NCBI GenBank assembly: GCA_025350505.1
Contig: JANXXS010000316.1
Span: 1-50,957 of the forward strand
Direction: 5' to 3'
DNA length: 50,957 nucleotides
Origin: Burkholderiales bacterium
GTDB taxonomy: Bacteria > Pseudomonadota > Gammaproteobacteria > Burkholderiales > Burkholderiaceae_C
The notes below the pieces were generated by a model that ran no database searches, had not been told where the DNA came from, and saw nothing but the letters and a program-made list of their open reading frames with translations. How positions within the stretch are numbered: position 1 is the first letter of the stretch; every line of letters starts with the position of its first letter. The position numbers were made by a program, and so were the translations under genes. This document shows, piece after piece, positions 40,580-49,288 of the stretch.

Positions 40580-41764
40580 CTACGGGCCGCTGCCGACGAC
40601 CTTGTCGATGCGGATCGCGACGCCGCTCGCGCCCGGCGCCACCGGCACCGCTTCGCCCGAGAGATCGCCCGCCTGCGGCAGGGCGTTGCCCGACTTGCTG
40701 ATGCGCGCGCCGACGATCACCTGTTTGGCGCTCGAAATCGTCACGCCGGGCGCCATCGCCATGCTGTCGTCGAGCCTGAAGGCAAGCGGCAGGTCGGAGA
40801 CTGTGGCGCGCTGCATGGCGAGCGGCATGCGGCCGCCGCCTGCTGCGCGCGCGAAGACGAATACCGAGTCGCCGGGCGCGGCATTGGCGGCGAGCGCAGC
40901 ATCGAGCGTGACGGTGCCGGTCAGCGCCGTGGCGGGCGCGGCTGCCGGCGTCGGGCGCGCGGTGGCCGCAGCGATCGGCGTGCCGCTCGCCGTCGCCCGT
41001 TCGCGCGCCTCGACGATGCTCGCGTTGACCTGCTTGGCAAGATCGCTCTCGGGCGGCAGGCGATCGGCGATCTTCTGCCAGCTCGCGACCGCACCGGCAT
41101 AGTCGCCGCGGTCGTACAGCGCGGTGCCGGCGAGCGCCAGCGCCTTCGGATGCTCGGCGTCGACGGCCAGGGCGCGCGCCACCAGGGCCATCGATTCCGG
41201 ATTGTTGGCAGTGCCCTTGGTGGCGGCCACGGCGTCGGCATAGTCGGCGAGCAGGTCGGCATTGCGCGGTTGCAAGTGGCTCGCCTGGGCGTAGGCCGGC
41301 AACGCGTCGGCGAAGCGGCCGAGCACCGTGTAGGAACGTGCCAGCATGGTCCAGCCTTGGGCGTCCTCGGGGTGATCCTTCATGCGCGCGGCGAGCTTGT
41401 CGACCATCGCTGCGATCTGCTGCAGGCCGTTCGCGGCGGCATCGCTGGCGGCAGGGTCGACAGTGGCGGCACCCGGCGGCGCCGCGGCGACACTCGTTCC
41501 TGCACCGGCAAGCGAAGGCGACCCTGTCCGCCAGTAGCCGACGCCTGCGAGTGCGAGCACGGCGACAACCAGGCTTGCGATGAGGCGTCGCGACGGCCGT
41601 GCCTGGCCTTCGGCCGGAGTCGCGTCGGCCAGGTGGTTGCCGATCTCGCGCTCGACAGCACGTCGTTCGTTCTCGTAGGTCGCGGCGTCGAGCGTGCCGG
41701 CGTCGTGCAGCGCCTTCAGCTGCACGAGGCGGCCGCGCGCCGTCGCGAAGAAGTCGTCCGCCAT
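40580..41764 (-). CDS. ccmI: Cytochrome c maturation protein CcmI (apocytochrome chaperone)
   Basis: This 394-residue membrane protein has an N-terminal cytosolic leucine-zipper-like segment (about 1-45), a helix (about 62-77, IASLVVAVLALAGVGYW), and TPR repeats (about 110-260) in the periplasm. A C-terminal domain (about 280-390) follows. It would present apocytochromes to the heme ligase CcmF/H. It is last in the ccm operon and overlaps ccmH (TGATG). A single N-terminal helix appears here, unlike the two in some CcmI proteins. Confidence 0.86.
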   Translation of the reverse strand: MADDFFATARGRLVQLKALHDAGTLDAATYENERRAVEREIGNHLADATPAEGQARPSRRLIASLVVAVLALAGVGYWRTGSPSLAGAGTSVAAAPPGAATVDPAASDAAANGLQQIAAMVDKLAARMKDHPEDAQGWTMLARSYTVLGRFADALPAYAQASHLQPRNADLLADYADAVAATKGTANNPESMALVARALAVDAEHPKALALAGTALYDRGDYAGAVASWQKIADRLPPESDLAKQVNASIVEARERATASGTPIAAATARPTPAAAPATALTGTVTLDAALAANAAPGDSVFVFARAAGGGRMPLAMQRATVSDLPLAFRLDDSMAMAPGVTISSAKQVIVGARISKSGNALPQAGDLSGEAVPVAPGASGVAIRIDKVVGSGP

Positions 41765-42240
41765 CAGGGCTTGCTCATGGCGCCGGTGGACGCCTCGTCG
41801 ACGGCCACGTCCTCGTCGGGCTCGAAGGCACCGGCCGGCATCCGGGTGCGTCGCCGCAGGACGACGACCAGGACCGCCGCGCCGGCCAGCAGCATCGCTG
41901 CCGGACCGAACCAGAGCAGGGCGGTATTCGCCTGCAACGGCGGCCGGTACAGCACGAAGTCGCCATAGCGCGCGGTCATGTATTCGACGATCTCGCGGTC
42001 GCTCTTGCCTTGCTTCAGCAACTCGCGCGTCTGCCGGCGCAGGTCGACGGCGAGGTCGGCGTTCGAATCGGCGATCGTCTGGTTCTGGCAGACCAGGCAG
42101 CGCAGCTCGGAGGTGATGCGGGTCATGCGTGCCTCGAGCACCGGATCGGCGGCCTCGGGGGCGGCTTCTTTGGCCGACGCCGTCAGCGCCGCCAACGCGA
42201 GCGCTGCCGCGAAGGTCAGCCCGATCACTCGTTCACGCAT
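41764..42240 (-). CDS. ccmH: Cytochrome c maturation protein CcmH (CycL)
   Basis: This 158-residue periplasmic thiol-reducing component of the heme ligase has a signal peptide (about 1-23), the motif LRCLVCQNQ (C48, C51), and one transmembrane helix near 110-128 followed by a basic end. It keeps the CxxCH cysteines of apocytochromes reduced. It overlaps ccmG by eight bases and ccmI by one base. Confidence 0.93.
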   Translation of the reverse strand: MRERVIGLTFAAALALAALTASAKEAAPEAADPVLEARMTRITSELRCLVCQNQTIADSNADLAVDLRRQTRELLKQGKSDREIVEYMTARYGDFVLYRPPLQANTALLWFGPAAMLLAGAAVLVVVLRRRTRMPAGAFEPDEDVAVDEASTGAMSKP

Positions 42241-42763
42241 CGAGCTTCTTGAGCAGCGGCTCGATCTTGGTGGCGATCACTTCCGGCGTGAGCGGGCCGA
42301 TGTGCTTCATGCGGATGACGCCGTTCTGGTCGATGACGAAAGTCTCGGGCACGCCGTAGACGCCGAAGTCGATGCCGACCCGGCCCTCGTTGTCGAAGAG
42401 CGACGCGTCGTAGGGGTTGCCGAAGCGGGCCAGCCAGCCGTTGGCATCGCCGCGCTGGTCCTTGTAGTTGAGACCATAGATGGGCATGACGCGCTTCTTC
42501 GAAAACTCGACCAGCAGCGGATGCTCTTCGCGGCAGGCGACGCACCACGAGGCCCAGACGTTGAGCATCCAGACCTTGCCGCGCATGTCCTCGAGGCGGA
42601 TCGTCTTGGCGGCGTCGTCGAGCCGGGTCAGGGCGAACCTGGGCGCCGGCTTGTCGATGAGCGGCGAAGGAACTTCGTGCGGATCGAGTTTGAGGCCGAA
42701 GGCGAGCATCGCCGCTAGGGCGAAGAAAGCGCCCAGCGGAATCAGGAACCAGAGACGCCTCAT
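42233..42763 (-). CDS. ccmG: Cytochrome c maturation thioredoxin CcmG (DsbE)
   Basis: This 176-residue membrane-anchored thioredoxin has one N-terminal helix (about 3-23) and the active site WCVAC (C74, C77) in WASWCVACREEHP. GVYGVPETFVID carries the cis-proline loop of DsbE. It passes reducing power to CcmH or apocytochromes. The ATG overlaps the ccmF stop (ATGA), which fixes the start. The internal basic/acidic loop before the active site matches the family. Confidence 0.94.
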   Translation of the reverse strand: MRRLWFLIPLGAFFALAAMLAFGLKLDPHEVPSPLIDKPAPRFALTRLDDAAKTIRLEDMRGKVWMLNVWASWCVACREEHPLLVEFSKKRVMPIYGLNYKDQRGDANGWLARFGNPYDASLFDNEGRVGIDFGVYGVPETFVIDQNGVIRMKHIGPLTPEVIATKIEPLLKKLDA

Positions 42764-44742
42764 GCCGCCACCGTGCCCGCCGCGGCTGCGCCCGCCGGCT
42801 GGCGGACGCGCGCCCGATAGCGGCGGTCGCTCGCCGCGAGCAGGCCGCCGAGCGCCATCACCAGGCAGCCGCCCCAGATCCAGTCGACGAAGGGCTTCAG
42901 GTAGACGCGCACGATCCAGGCCGTGCCTTCGACCGGCTCGCCGAGCGAGACGTAGAGGTCGCGTGTCAGGCCGGTGTCGATCGCCGCCTCGGTCATGGTC
43001 GACTGCGAGGCGGGATAGAAGCGCTTTTCCGGGCGCAGCGTGGTGACGGGCCTGCCGTTCTCGGTGACGTCGATGCGGCCTTGCGCGGCGCGGTAGTTCG
43101 GGCCGAAGGCTTGCTGGACGCCGCGGAAGGTGAAGACCATGCCACGGATCTCGGTCGTGTCGCCGACCTCCATCCTGACGTCGCGCTCGATCTCGCCGGT
43201 CTTCACGAAGGTGACGCCGAAGATGAAGATGGCGATGCCGAGGTGGGCAAGCAGCATCCCGGCGGTGGCGCGCGGTATCTGCCGCGCCCGGTGCAGCACG
43301 CCGGTGCGCAGGCCGCCGGCCGGCCGCAGCCGCTCGACCAGGTCGGTAACCAGCGCGGCGACGATCCAGAACGCCATCAGCAGGCCGAGCACGCCGACGA
43401 CGCCGATGCCGCCCTTCAGCCAGGCCGTCAGCAGCGCAGCGACGATGGCGGCGCCGGCGGCCCACTTGAGTCGAGAGGCGAGGTCGGGCAGCTCGGCCTG
43501 CTTCCATCGCGCCAGGGGACCGACGCCCATCAGGAAGATCGCCGGCGCGAGCAAGGGAACGAACACGGTGTCGAAGTACGGCGGCCCGACGGAGATCTTG
43601 CCGAGGCCGAGCGCGTCGAGGGCGAGCGGATAGAGCGTGCCGAGCAGCACCGCACCGCAGGCGACGACCAGCAGCACGTTGTTGCCGAGCAGCAGCGACT
43701 CGCGCGAGAGCAGGCCGAAGCGCGCGCCCAGGCCCACTGTCGGCGCGCGCCACGCGTAGAGCGTGAGCGAGGCGCCGATGACGATGACAAGAAAGGCGAG
43801 GATGAAGAGGCCGCGCCGCGGATCGGTGGCGAAGGCGTGCACCGACGAGAGCACGCCCGAGCGGACCAGGAAGGTGCCGAGCAGCGAGAGCGAGAAGGCG
43901 AGGATCGCGAGCAGCACGGTCCAGTTCTTGAAGCTGTTGCGCTTCTCGGTGACTGCGAGCGAGTGAATCAGCGCAGTGGCCACCAGCCAGGGCATGAACG
44001 AGGCGTTCTCGACCGGGTCCCAGAACCACCAGCCGCCCCAGCCGAGTTCGTAGTAGGCCCAGCCGCTGCCGAGAGCGATGCCGATGGTGAGAAAGATCCA
44101 GGCCGCCGTGGTCCAGGGCCGCGTCCAGCGCGCCCATTGCGCGTCGAGGTTGCCGCCGATCAGGGCCGCCACTGCGAACGAGAACGCGACAGAGAGGCCG
44201 ACGTAGCCCATGTAGAGCATCGGCGGATGGATCACCATGCCCGGGTCCTGCAGCAGCGGATTCAGGTCGCGGCCGTCGGCGGGAACCGGGAACAAGCGGT
44301 CGAACGGGTTCGACGTCATCAGCAGGAAGAGCAGGAAGCCGAACGACAGCCAGCCCATCACGGCGAGGATGCGCGAGACGACTTTCTCGGGCAGGTGCTT
44401 GCTGAACGTCGCGACGGCCAGCGTCCAGACGGTGAGCATGAGCAGCCAGAGCAGGATCGAACCTTCGTGGCCACCCCAGACGGCGGCGAAGCGATAGTAG
44501 ACCGGCAGCGAGCGGTTCGAATTGGTGGCGACATAGAGCACCGAGAAGTCGTTGCCGACGAAGGCGAGCGCGAGGCAGACGAACGCGACGGCGACGAGGG
44601 CGAAGAGGACGCGCGCCGAAGGCCGCGCCAGCGCCATCCAGTCGGCGCGGTTCCTGGCCGCACCGACGAGCGGCATCGTGCCGAGCACGGCGGCTGTGCC
44701 GAGGGCGATCCAGAGCAGGAAATGGCCGAGCTCGGGAATCAT
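42760..44742 (-). CDS. ccmF: Cytochrome c heme ligase subunit CcmF
   Basis: This 660-residue, multi-helix membrane protein attaches heme to apocytochrome c. The WWD motif is in GWGGWWFWDPVENASFMPW. Family segments are GGHEGSILLWLLML, FDRLFPVPADGRDLNPLLQDPGM and HPPMLYMGYVG. About 14 helices are predicted, and the length is normal. It overlaps ccmG and follows ccmE by a few bases. Confidence 0.96.
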   Translation of the reverse strand: MIPELGHFLLWIALGTAAVLGTMPLVGAARNRADWMALARPSARVLFALVAVAFVCLALAFVGNDFSVLYVATNSNRSLPVYYRFAAVWGGHEGSILLWLLMLTVWTLAVATFSKHLPEKVVSRILAVMGWLSFGFLLFLLMTSNPFDRLFPVPADGRDLNPLLQDPGMVIHPPMLYMGYVGLSVAFSFAVAALIGGNLDAQWARWTRPWTTAAWIFLTIGIALGSGWAYYELGWGGWWFWDPVENASFMPWLVATALIHSLAVTEKRNSFKNWTVLLAILAFSLSLLGTFLVRSGVLSSVHAFATDPRRGLFILAFLVIVIGASLTLYAWRAPTVGLGARFGLLSRESLLLGNNVLLVVACGAVLLGTLYPLALDALGLGKISVGPPYFDTVFVPLLAPAIFLMGVGPLARWKQAELPDLASRLKWAAGAAIVAALLTAWLKGGIGVVGVLGLLMAFWIVAALVTDLVERLRPAGGLRTGVLHRARQIPRATAGMLLAHLGIAIFIFGVTFVKTGEIERDVRMEVGDTTEIRGMVFTFRGVQQAFGPNYRAAQGRIDVTENGRPVTTLRPEKRFYPASQSTMTEAAIDTGLTRDLYVSLGEPVEGTAWIVRVYLKPFVDWIWGGCLVMALGGLLAASDRRYRARVRQPAGAAAAGTVAA

Positions 44743-44746
44743 CGAA

Positions 44747-45211
44747 TCACTTCCGGATGGGTTCGGCAGAGATCGTCTCTGCCAGCTTGGGGTTGCCTTG
44801 CTGGGCCCGCTTCAAGGCCTCGGCGGCTTCGGGCGGCATGTAGTTCTCGTCGTGCTTGGCGAGCACCTCGCGGGCGACGAACACGCCGTCCTGTAGCTGG
44901 CCCTGCGCGACCACGCCCTTGCCTTCCTTGAACAGGTCGGGAAGGATGCCCTGGAAGCGCACCGGGATCGACTTCGCGGTGTCGGTGACGATGAAGCTCA
45001 CCGTCGTGCCGTCGCGCTTGACGGTGCCGCGCTCGACCAGCCCGCCGAGGCGGAAGGTGCGCATGCTCGGTGCCTCGTGCGCCACCACCTGCGAGGGCGA
45101 ATAGAAGAAGACGAGGTTCGACTGGAAGGCGTTGAGCACCAGCGCCGTCGCCGCGCCTGCGGCGGCGACGATGGCGCCGGCGATCACCAGCTTCTTGTGC
45201 CGCGGTTTCAT
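44747..45211 (-). CDS. ccmE: Heme chaperone CcmE
   Basis: This 154-residue periplasmic heme chaperone is anchored by an N-terminal helix (about 8-28). The heme-binding H120 is in [11 protein letters not shown], with Y124 close by, and an OB-fold core comes before it. It receives heme from CcmC/D and hands it to CcmF. The start overlaps the ccmD stop (ATGA), giving [12 protein letters not shown]. Confidence 0.95.
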   Translation of the reverse strand: MKPRHKKLVIAGAIVAAAGAATALVLNAFQSNLVFFYSPSQVVAHEAPSMRTFRLGGLVERGTVKRDGTTVSFIVTDTAKSIPVRFQGILPDLFKEGKGVVAQGQLQDGVFVAREVLAKHDENYMPPEAAEALKRAQQGNPKLAETISAEPIRK

Positions 45212-45381
45212 GGCTCGACCGTACCCCCGCCAACGCCCAGGGCGCGTTGCGCGGCGCGGTGGCGCATCGCCGTGAGCACCGGCTCGGCCGTCATGCAGAC
45301 CAGGGTCACACCGTAGGCGCCCCAGACATAGAGGCCATAGCCGCCCATGGCGAAGAAGTCGGCGGCGCTGTTCCAGATCAC
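45208..45381 (-). CDS. ccmD: Small heme exporter protein CcmD
   Basis: This 57-residue single-helix protein has the sequence [20 protein letters not shown] then [15 protein letters not shown], the CcmD pattern of an aromatic helix followed by a basic tail. The GTG start overlaps the ccmC stop (GTGA), and the end overlaps the ccmE start. The longer open frame upstream of this GTG runs antisense-style through ccmC and is not used. It helps release heme-loaded CcmE. Confidence 0.85.
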   Translation of the reverse strand: MIWNSAADFFAMGGYGLYVWGAYGVTLVCMTAEPVLTAMRHRAAQRALGVGGGTVEP

Positions 45382-46154
45382 GTCTGCATCCCCGGCGCGC
45401 CCGACGATGATGCGCCGCGGGCGACCTCGCCAGCCCATTGCGTGTGCTGGTCGCGTTCGAGCACGATGGCCCGGGCGCGGGTGAAGACGACGGCAAAGCC
45501 GTAGGCCCAGAAGGCCAGCGTCATGAGCAGCATCGCGGTCAGCATGGTGCTTGCCATTTTCGGCGCTGCGGCGAGGCTGACGCTGGCGCCCTGGTGCAAG
45601 GTGTTCCACCATTTCACGGAGAAATAGATGATCGGCACGTTGACGCTGCCGACGATGGCCACGAGCGCGCCGGCGCGGTCGGCGCGGCGCGGGTCGTCGA
45701 TCGCCGAGACGATGGAGAGAAAGCCGGCGTAGAGAAAGAGCAGGATCAGCTCCGACGTGAGCCGCGCGTCCCAGACCCACCAGGTGCCCCAGGTCGGCTT
45801 GCCCCAGAGCGCGCCGGTCCACAGGGCCAGGAAGGTGAACATCGCGCCGGTGGGTGCGATGGCGCGCGCCAGCATCGAGGCGAGCCGGGCGTTGAAGGCC
45901 CAGCCGATCGCCGCCCAGAAGGCCATCGCCAGATACAGGAGCATCGACATCCAGGCGGCGGGCACGTGGATGAAGATGATGCGATAGGCATCGCCCTGGG
46001 TCGCGTCGGTCGGCGCGCGGAAGAAGCCGATGAACAGCCCCACCGCGGCGAGCGCTGCGAACGCCGCCCAGCACCAGGGCACGAGCGCGCCCGCCAGCCG
46101 GTAGAAGCGGACCGGGGCAGCGAAATGAAAGAAGCGGATCGACGAGCTGGTCAT
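45378..46154 (-). CDS. ccmC: Heme export/handling protein CcmC
   Basis: This 258-residue six-helix membrane protein has a WWD domain reading [20 protein letters not shown] and [17 protein letters not shown]. It attaches heme to CcmE. Two conserved histidines that ligate heme lie in the first and third periplasmic loops (for example in FIHVPAAW). It follows ccmB by 52 bases and overlaps ccmD. Confidence 0.95.
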   Translation of the reverse strand: MTSSSIRFFHFAAPVRFYRLAGALVPWCWAAFAALAAVGLFIGFFRAPTDATQGDAYRIIFIHVPAAWMSMLLYLAMAFWAAIGWAFNARLASMLARAIAPTGAMFTFLALWTGALWGKPTWGTWWVWDARLTSELILLFLYAGFLSIVSAIDDPRRADRAGALVAIVGSVNVPIIYFSVKWWNTLHQGASVSLAAAPKMASTMLTAMLLMTLAFWAYGFAVVFTRARAIVLERDQHTQWAGEVARGASSSGAPGMQT

Positions 46155-46206
46155 GACCGGTGGACGACGATTGTCCTTCCTCTGCGGAAGCGCCTGTTAC
46201 AACCGG

Positions 46207-46887
46207 TCATTCCGTGGCGATGCGCAGAGCCGCCGCTGTCGCAGGCGGGGCGATCAGCGCCGTGAAGATGAGAAAGGCGCCGAGCAGCGAATAGTGGCCG
46301 CGCGCCGAGAGCCCGACGTCGATCGCCGAAACCGCGCCGGCGCCGAAGATCAGCGCCGGCACGCAGAGCGGCACGATCAAGAGGATGAGCAGCGCCGCGC
46401 CGCCGCGCAGGCCGAGCGTGAGGGCCGCGCCCAGGCCGCCGAGCAGGCTCAGCACCGGCGTGCCGAGCAGCAGCGTCAGGGCGAGCGAGACGATCGCTTC
46501 GCCGCGCATGTCGAACATCAATCCGAACAGCGGCGCGGCGACGACCAGCGGCACGCCGGTGAGCAGCCAGTGCGCCGCCGCTTTGCCGAGCACCAGGCCG
46601 AGCTTGTCGGTCACGTGCGGCCCGCTGGCGATCAGCATCTGCTCGAGCGAGCCGTCGGCGAGGTCACCGGCGTAGAGCTGCGTCACCGAGAGCATCGCCG
46701 CGAGCAGGGCCGCGACCCAGACGACGCCGGGCGCGATCAGGCGCAGCGTCTGCGGTTCCGGGCCGACGCCGAGCGGAAACAGGCTTATGGCGACGGTGAA
46801 GAAGGCGATCGGCAAGAGCGCGTCGGCGCGGCGCCGCGCCGCCAGGCGCAGGTCTCGCGCGACCAGGGTGGCGAAGACGCCGGTCAT
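46207..46887 (-). CDS. ccmB: ABC transporter permease CcmB
   Basis: This 226-residue six-helix permease is partnered with the ATPase CcmA. Segments LVARDLRLAARRRADALLPIAFFTV, DLADGSLEQMLIASGP and the C-terminal ALLILLIVPLCVPALIFGAGA fit CcmB. The ATG overlaps the ccmA stop (ATGA). CcmAB uses ATP to release holo-CcmE from the CcmC/D complex, probably without exporting heme itself. Confidence 0.94.
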   Translation of the reverse strand: MTGVFATLVARDLRLAARRRADALLPIAFFTVAISLFPLGVGPEPQTLRLIAPGVVWVAALLAAMLSVTQLYAGDLADGSLEQMLIASGPHVTDKLGLVLGKAAAHWLLTGVPLVVAAPLFGLMFDMRGEAIVSLALTLLLGTPVLSLLGGLGAALTLGLRGGAALLILLIVPLCVPALIFGAGAVSAIDVGLSARGHYSLLGAFLIFTALIAPPATAAALRIATE

Positions 46888-47534
46888 GCGGCGACCGATG
46901 TCTCGATCGTCACGACGAGAGGCACCGGATCGGCGAGCGTGAGCGGCACGTGGCTGGTGAGGACGACGCAGCCGTCGCGTCGCGCATGCTCGGCGAGCAG
47001 CGCGTTCAAGGTCTCGATACCGGCGGCGTCGAGTGCGTCGAAGGGCTCGTCGAGCAGCCAGGTTGCGGGCGCGGCCGGAACGGCGAGACGCGCCAGCGCG
47101 ACGCGTCGGCGCTGCCCTTGCGAGAGCGTGCGCACCGGCGCATGGCGTCGGCTCGCGAGGCCGAAGCGGGCGAGCGCGTCGTCGAGCTCGACACTCGTCG
47201 GTACGTCGCCGGCGAGCGCGAGAAGAAAGCGCAAGGACTCGGCGACGGTCAGGTCCTCCTTCAGCGCGTTGGCATGAGCGAGGTAGACCAGACGTCGCTG
47301 CGGTGTCGAGTCCTGCCATGCGATCTCGCCGGCCTCGGGCGCGGACAGGCCCGCCAGGGTGCGCAGCAAGGTTGTCTTGCCCTGGCCGTTGGCGCCTCGA
47401 ATCCAGACGATCTGGCCGGGGCCCGCCGAGAAGGCCAGGTTGGAGAACAGGCGTCGTTCGCCGCGCTGGCAGGCGAGGCCGCGCACGGTGACGTGGGCGA
47501 CGGCAAAGTCCGGGTTGTCAGAAAGAACTGACAC
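46884..47534 (-). CDS. ccmA: ABC transporter ATPase CcmA
   Basis: This 216-residue ATPase has Walker A GANGQGKTT, signature LSQGQRRRVALARL, and Walker B TWLLDEPFDALD. The first-domain start VAHVTVRGLACQRGERRLF is typical of CcmA. The GTG at 47534 is chosen because it precedes the conserved start and lies right after GGAAAG. It heads the nine-gene ccm operon. Only 15 bases separate it from the divergent crtI remnant, so the ccm promoter must overlap that region. Confidence 0.93.
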   Translation of the reverse strand: MSVLSDNPDFAVAHVTVRGLACQRGERRLFSNLAFSAGPGQIVWIRGANGQGKTTLLRTLAGLSAPEAGEIAWQDSTPQRRLVYLAHANALKEDLTVAESLRFLLALAGDVPTSVELDDALARFGLASRRHAPVRTLSQGQRRRVALARLAVPAAPATWLLDEPFDALDAAGIETLNALLAEHARRDGCVVLTSHVPLTLADPVPLVVTIETSVAA

Positions 47535-47549
47535 TCTTACTTTCCGATC

Positions 47550-48090
47550 ATGTTGACAGTCGAGCCGAGCCCGGTCTACGCGAGCCGGGACGATCCGCGG
47601 TCGCACGCGATTGTGATCGGTAGCGGCTTCGGCGGGCTCGCCGCCGCGGTGCGGCTCGGCGCACGCGGCTACCGCGTCACGGTGCTCGAAAAACTGGAAG
47701 CTCCGGGCGACCGCGCTTTCGTGCATCGACAGGACGGATTCACATTCGACGCCGACCCGACCGTCATCAACGCGCCCTTCCTGCTCGAAGAGTTGTGGGC
47801 GCTGGCCGGCAAGCGCCTCGCCGACGACGTCGAGCTGCGCCCGGTGGCGCCGTTCTATCGCATCGTCTTCGACGACGGCGAGTGCTTCGACTACAGCGGC
47901 GACGCTGCCGCGATACGCGCCGAGGTCGGCCGCATCGCGCCCGGCGACGTCGCCGGCTACGAGCGCTTTCTCGCGGCCAGCGAGCGCATTTACAAGGTCG
48001 GCTTCGAGGAGCTGGGCGACAAGCCCTTCGACGCCTGGACCGACATGGTCAAGGTCGCGCCCGACCTGCTGCGGCTCGAAGGCTATCGAA
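47550..48090 (+). pseudogene. crtI: Truncated phytoene desaturase (5' third of crtI)
   Basis: The first about 180 codons are a CrtI-type FAD-binding N-terminus: HAIVIGSGFGGLAAAVRLG, then YRVTVLEKLEAPG and FRID-like YRIVFDDGECFDYSGD. The normal protein has about 500 residues; here the match ends near GYR (48,085), after which the frame reads unrelated residues to a stop at 48,167. Two conserved glycines are changed: PGGRA reads PGDRA (D54) and DAGPT reads DADPT (D69). The product would not bind FAD and substrate properly. It is therefore called a remnant, fused out of frame to the tspO fragment. Confidence 0.85.
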
Positions 48091-48295
48091 CCTCTTCTTT
48101 CGGCTGCGCCGGCCCGACTGGGCACTGCTCGAGGTGGGCTTCCTCTGGTTTTCGATCCTCGTCCTGATCGTCTACCTGGGGCGCCTCGCGCGGGCGAGCG
48201 GCTGGTTGCTCGTGCCCTATCTCGCATGGGTCAGCTTCGCCGCGACGCTGAACCACGCCGTCGTCGGCCTGAACGCGCCGTTCGTCGGCCGGTGA
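48091..48295 (+). pseudogene. tspO: 3' third of a TspO/CrtK-family gene, joined to the crtI fragment
   Basis: Codons in a different frame from crtI read NLFFRLRRPDWALLEVGFLW, two further hydrophobic helices, and then WLLVPYLAWVSFAATLNHAVV with the final GLNAP. This is the characteristic C-terminus of TspO (helices 4 and 5, ending in a VPYLxW-x-x-FAxxLN motif). The first three helices are missing and there is no start codon. In purple bacterial gene clusters the order crtI-crtB-tspO is frequent. A deletion from mid-crtI to mid-tspO, including crtB, is the simplest reading. Confidence 0.8.
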
Positions 48296-48299
48296 TCGC

Positions 48300-48575
48300 G
48301 TGGCGCTGCCCGAGTGGCTGACGAGCGCGCGGCTCGTCGACGCGGTGATCGCGATCACGCTCATCGAGCTCGTGGTCCTGCTCGCACATCACCGCCGCAC
48401 CGGGCGCGGCCTGGCGCCGCGTGATCTCCTGCCGGACGTCGGTGCCGGCCTCTGTCTCATGCTCGGTCTGCGCGCCGTGCTGGCCGGCGCCGCCTGGCCC
48501 TGGCTGCCGCTTTGCATGGCCGGCGCCGGGCTGCTTCATCTCGTCCATCTGATCCGCTGCTGGCCGCGCCCGTAA
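48300..48575 (+). CDS. Small membrane protein of unknown function
   Basis: This 91-residue protein starts at a GTG four bases after the tspO remnant stop. It has three hydrophobic segments (about 12-31, 45-63 and 66-82), including VDAVIAITLIELVVLLAHH and LMLGLRAVLAGAAWPWLPL, separated by basic loops (HHRRTGRGLAPRD). This fits a three-helix inner-membrane protein. I do not recognise the family. Its close coupling with tspO suggests it was once cotranscribed with the carotenoid genes. Nothing in it looks decayed. Confidence 0.6.
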   Translation: MALPEWLTSARLVDAVIAITLIELVVLLAHHRRTGRGLAPRDLLPDVGAGLCLMLGLRAVLAGAAWPWLPLCMAGAGLLHLVHLIRCWPRP

Positions 48576-48606
48576 ACTCTTCGCCCACACGAGGGGGGAG
48601 ATCGGG

Positions 48607-49254
48607 ATGCTTTTCGGCAAGCTGCTACCGCGGGAAGGCAACTTCTTCGAGCTGTTCAACCAGCATGGCAACTACATCGCCGAGGGCGCGCGCGCCTTCA
48701 TCCGGCTGATCCAGCACTACGCCGACCCGGACCTGCGCGACAAGCACACCGGCGAGGTCGGCACCGCCGAGCGCCAGGCCGACCGGATCACGGCCGAGGT
48801 GAACCGCCTGCTGCACAAGACCTTCATCACGCCGATCGATCGCGAGCAGATCTTCGGCCTGATCAACGCCATGGACGACGTGCTCGACTTGCTGCAGGAC
48901 GCCAGCGAGACGATGTCGCTCTACGACGTGCAGGCGATGAACGAGGACATCCTGCGCCTCGGCGACCTGAGCGCCAAGTGCTGCGAGCGCGTGCAGCACG
49001 CCGTCTCGCTGCTTGCGAAGATCAGCCAGCCCGAGGTCGCCGCGGCCGCGCTCAAGACCTGCGAGGAGATCGATCGCCTCGAGTCCGACGCCGACCGCGT
49101 CATGCGCTCGGCCATGTCGCGCCTGTTCCGCGAGGAGACCGACGTGCGCGAGCTGATCAAGCTGAAGGCCGTCTACGAGCTGCTCGAGTCGATCTCGGAC
49201 CGCTGCGAAGACGTGGCCAATCTCATCGAGGGCGTCGTCCTCGAGAATTCGTGA
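48607..49254 (+). CDS. DUF47/PhoU-like accessory protein of the PiT phosphate transporter
   Basis: This 215-residue all-helical protein has the DUF47 pattern: FGKLLPREGNFFELFNQHGN at the start, then ERQADRITAEVNRLLHKTF, ITPIDREQIFGLINAMDDVLD, and a long C-terminal helix with LESISDRCEDVANLIEGVVLE. It is encoded just before the PiT permease, as in many bacteria, and probably regulates its activity. GGGGGGAG upstream is a strong ribosome-binding site. Confidence 0.93.
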   Translation: MLFGKLLPREGNFFELFNQHGNYIAEGARAFIRLIQHYADPDLRDKHTGEVGTAERQADRITAEVNRLLHKTFITPIDREQIFGLINAMDDVLDLLQDASETMSLYDVQAMNEDILRLGDLSAKCCERVQHAVSLLAKISQPEVAAAALKTCEEIDRLESDADRVMRSAMSRLFREETDVRELIKLKAVYELLESISDRCEDVANLIEGVVLENS

Positions 49255-49288
49255 CGCCGGCCGGGCGGGCAGCGGCGGGCGAGAGCGC

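Noticed and set aside
43081-44931. A 616-codon open frame on the plus strand within ccmF and ccmE
   Set aside because: It is antisense to two clearly identified cytochrome maturation genes and is compositionally a shadow frame.
47550-48167. An intact short carotenoid oxidoreductase of 205 residues
   Set aside because: The last part is out-of-frame tspO sequence, the substrate and C-terminal domains are absent, and two key glycines are mutated.
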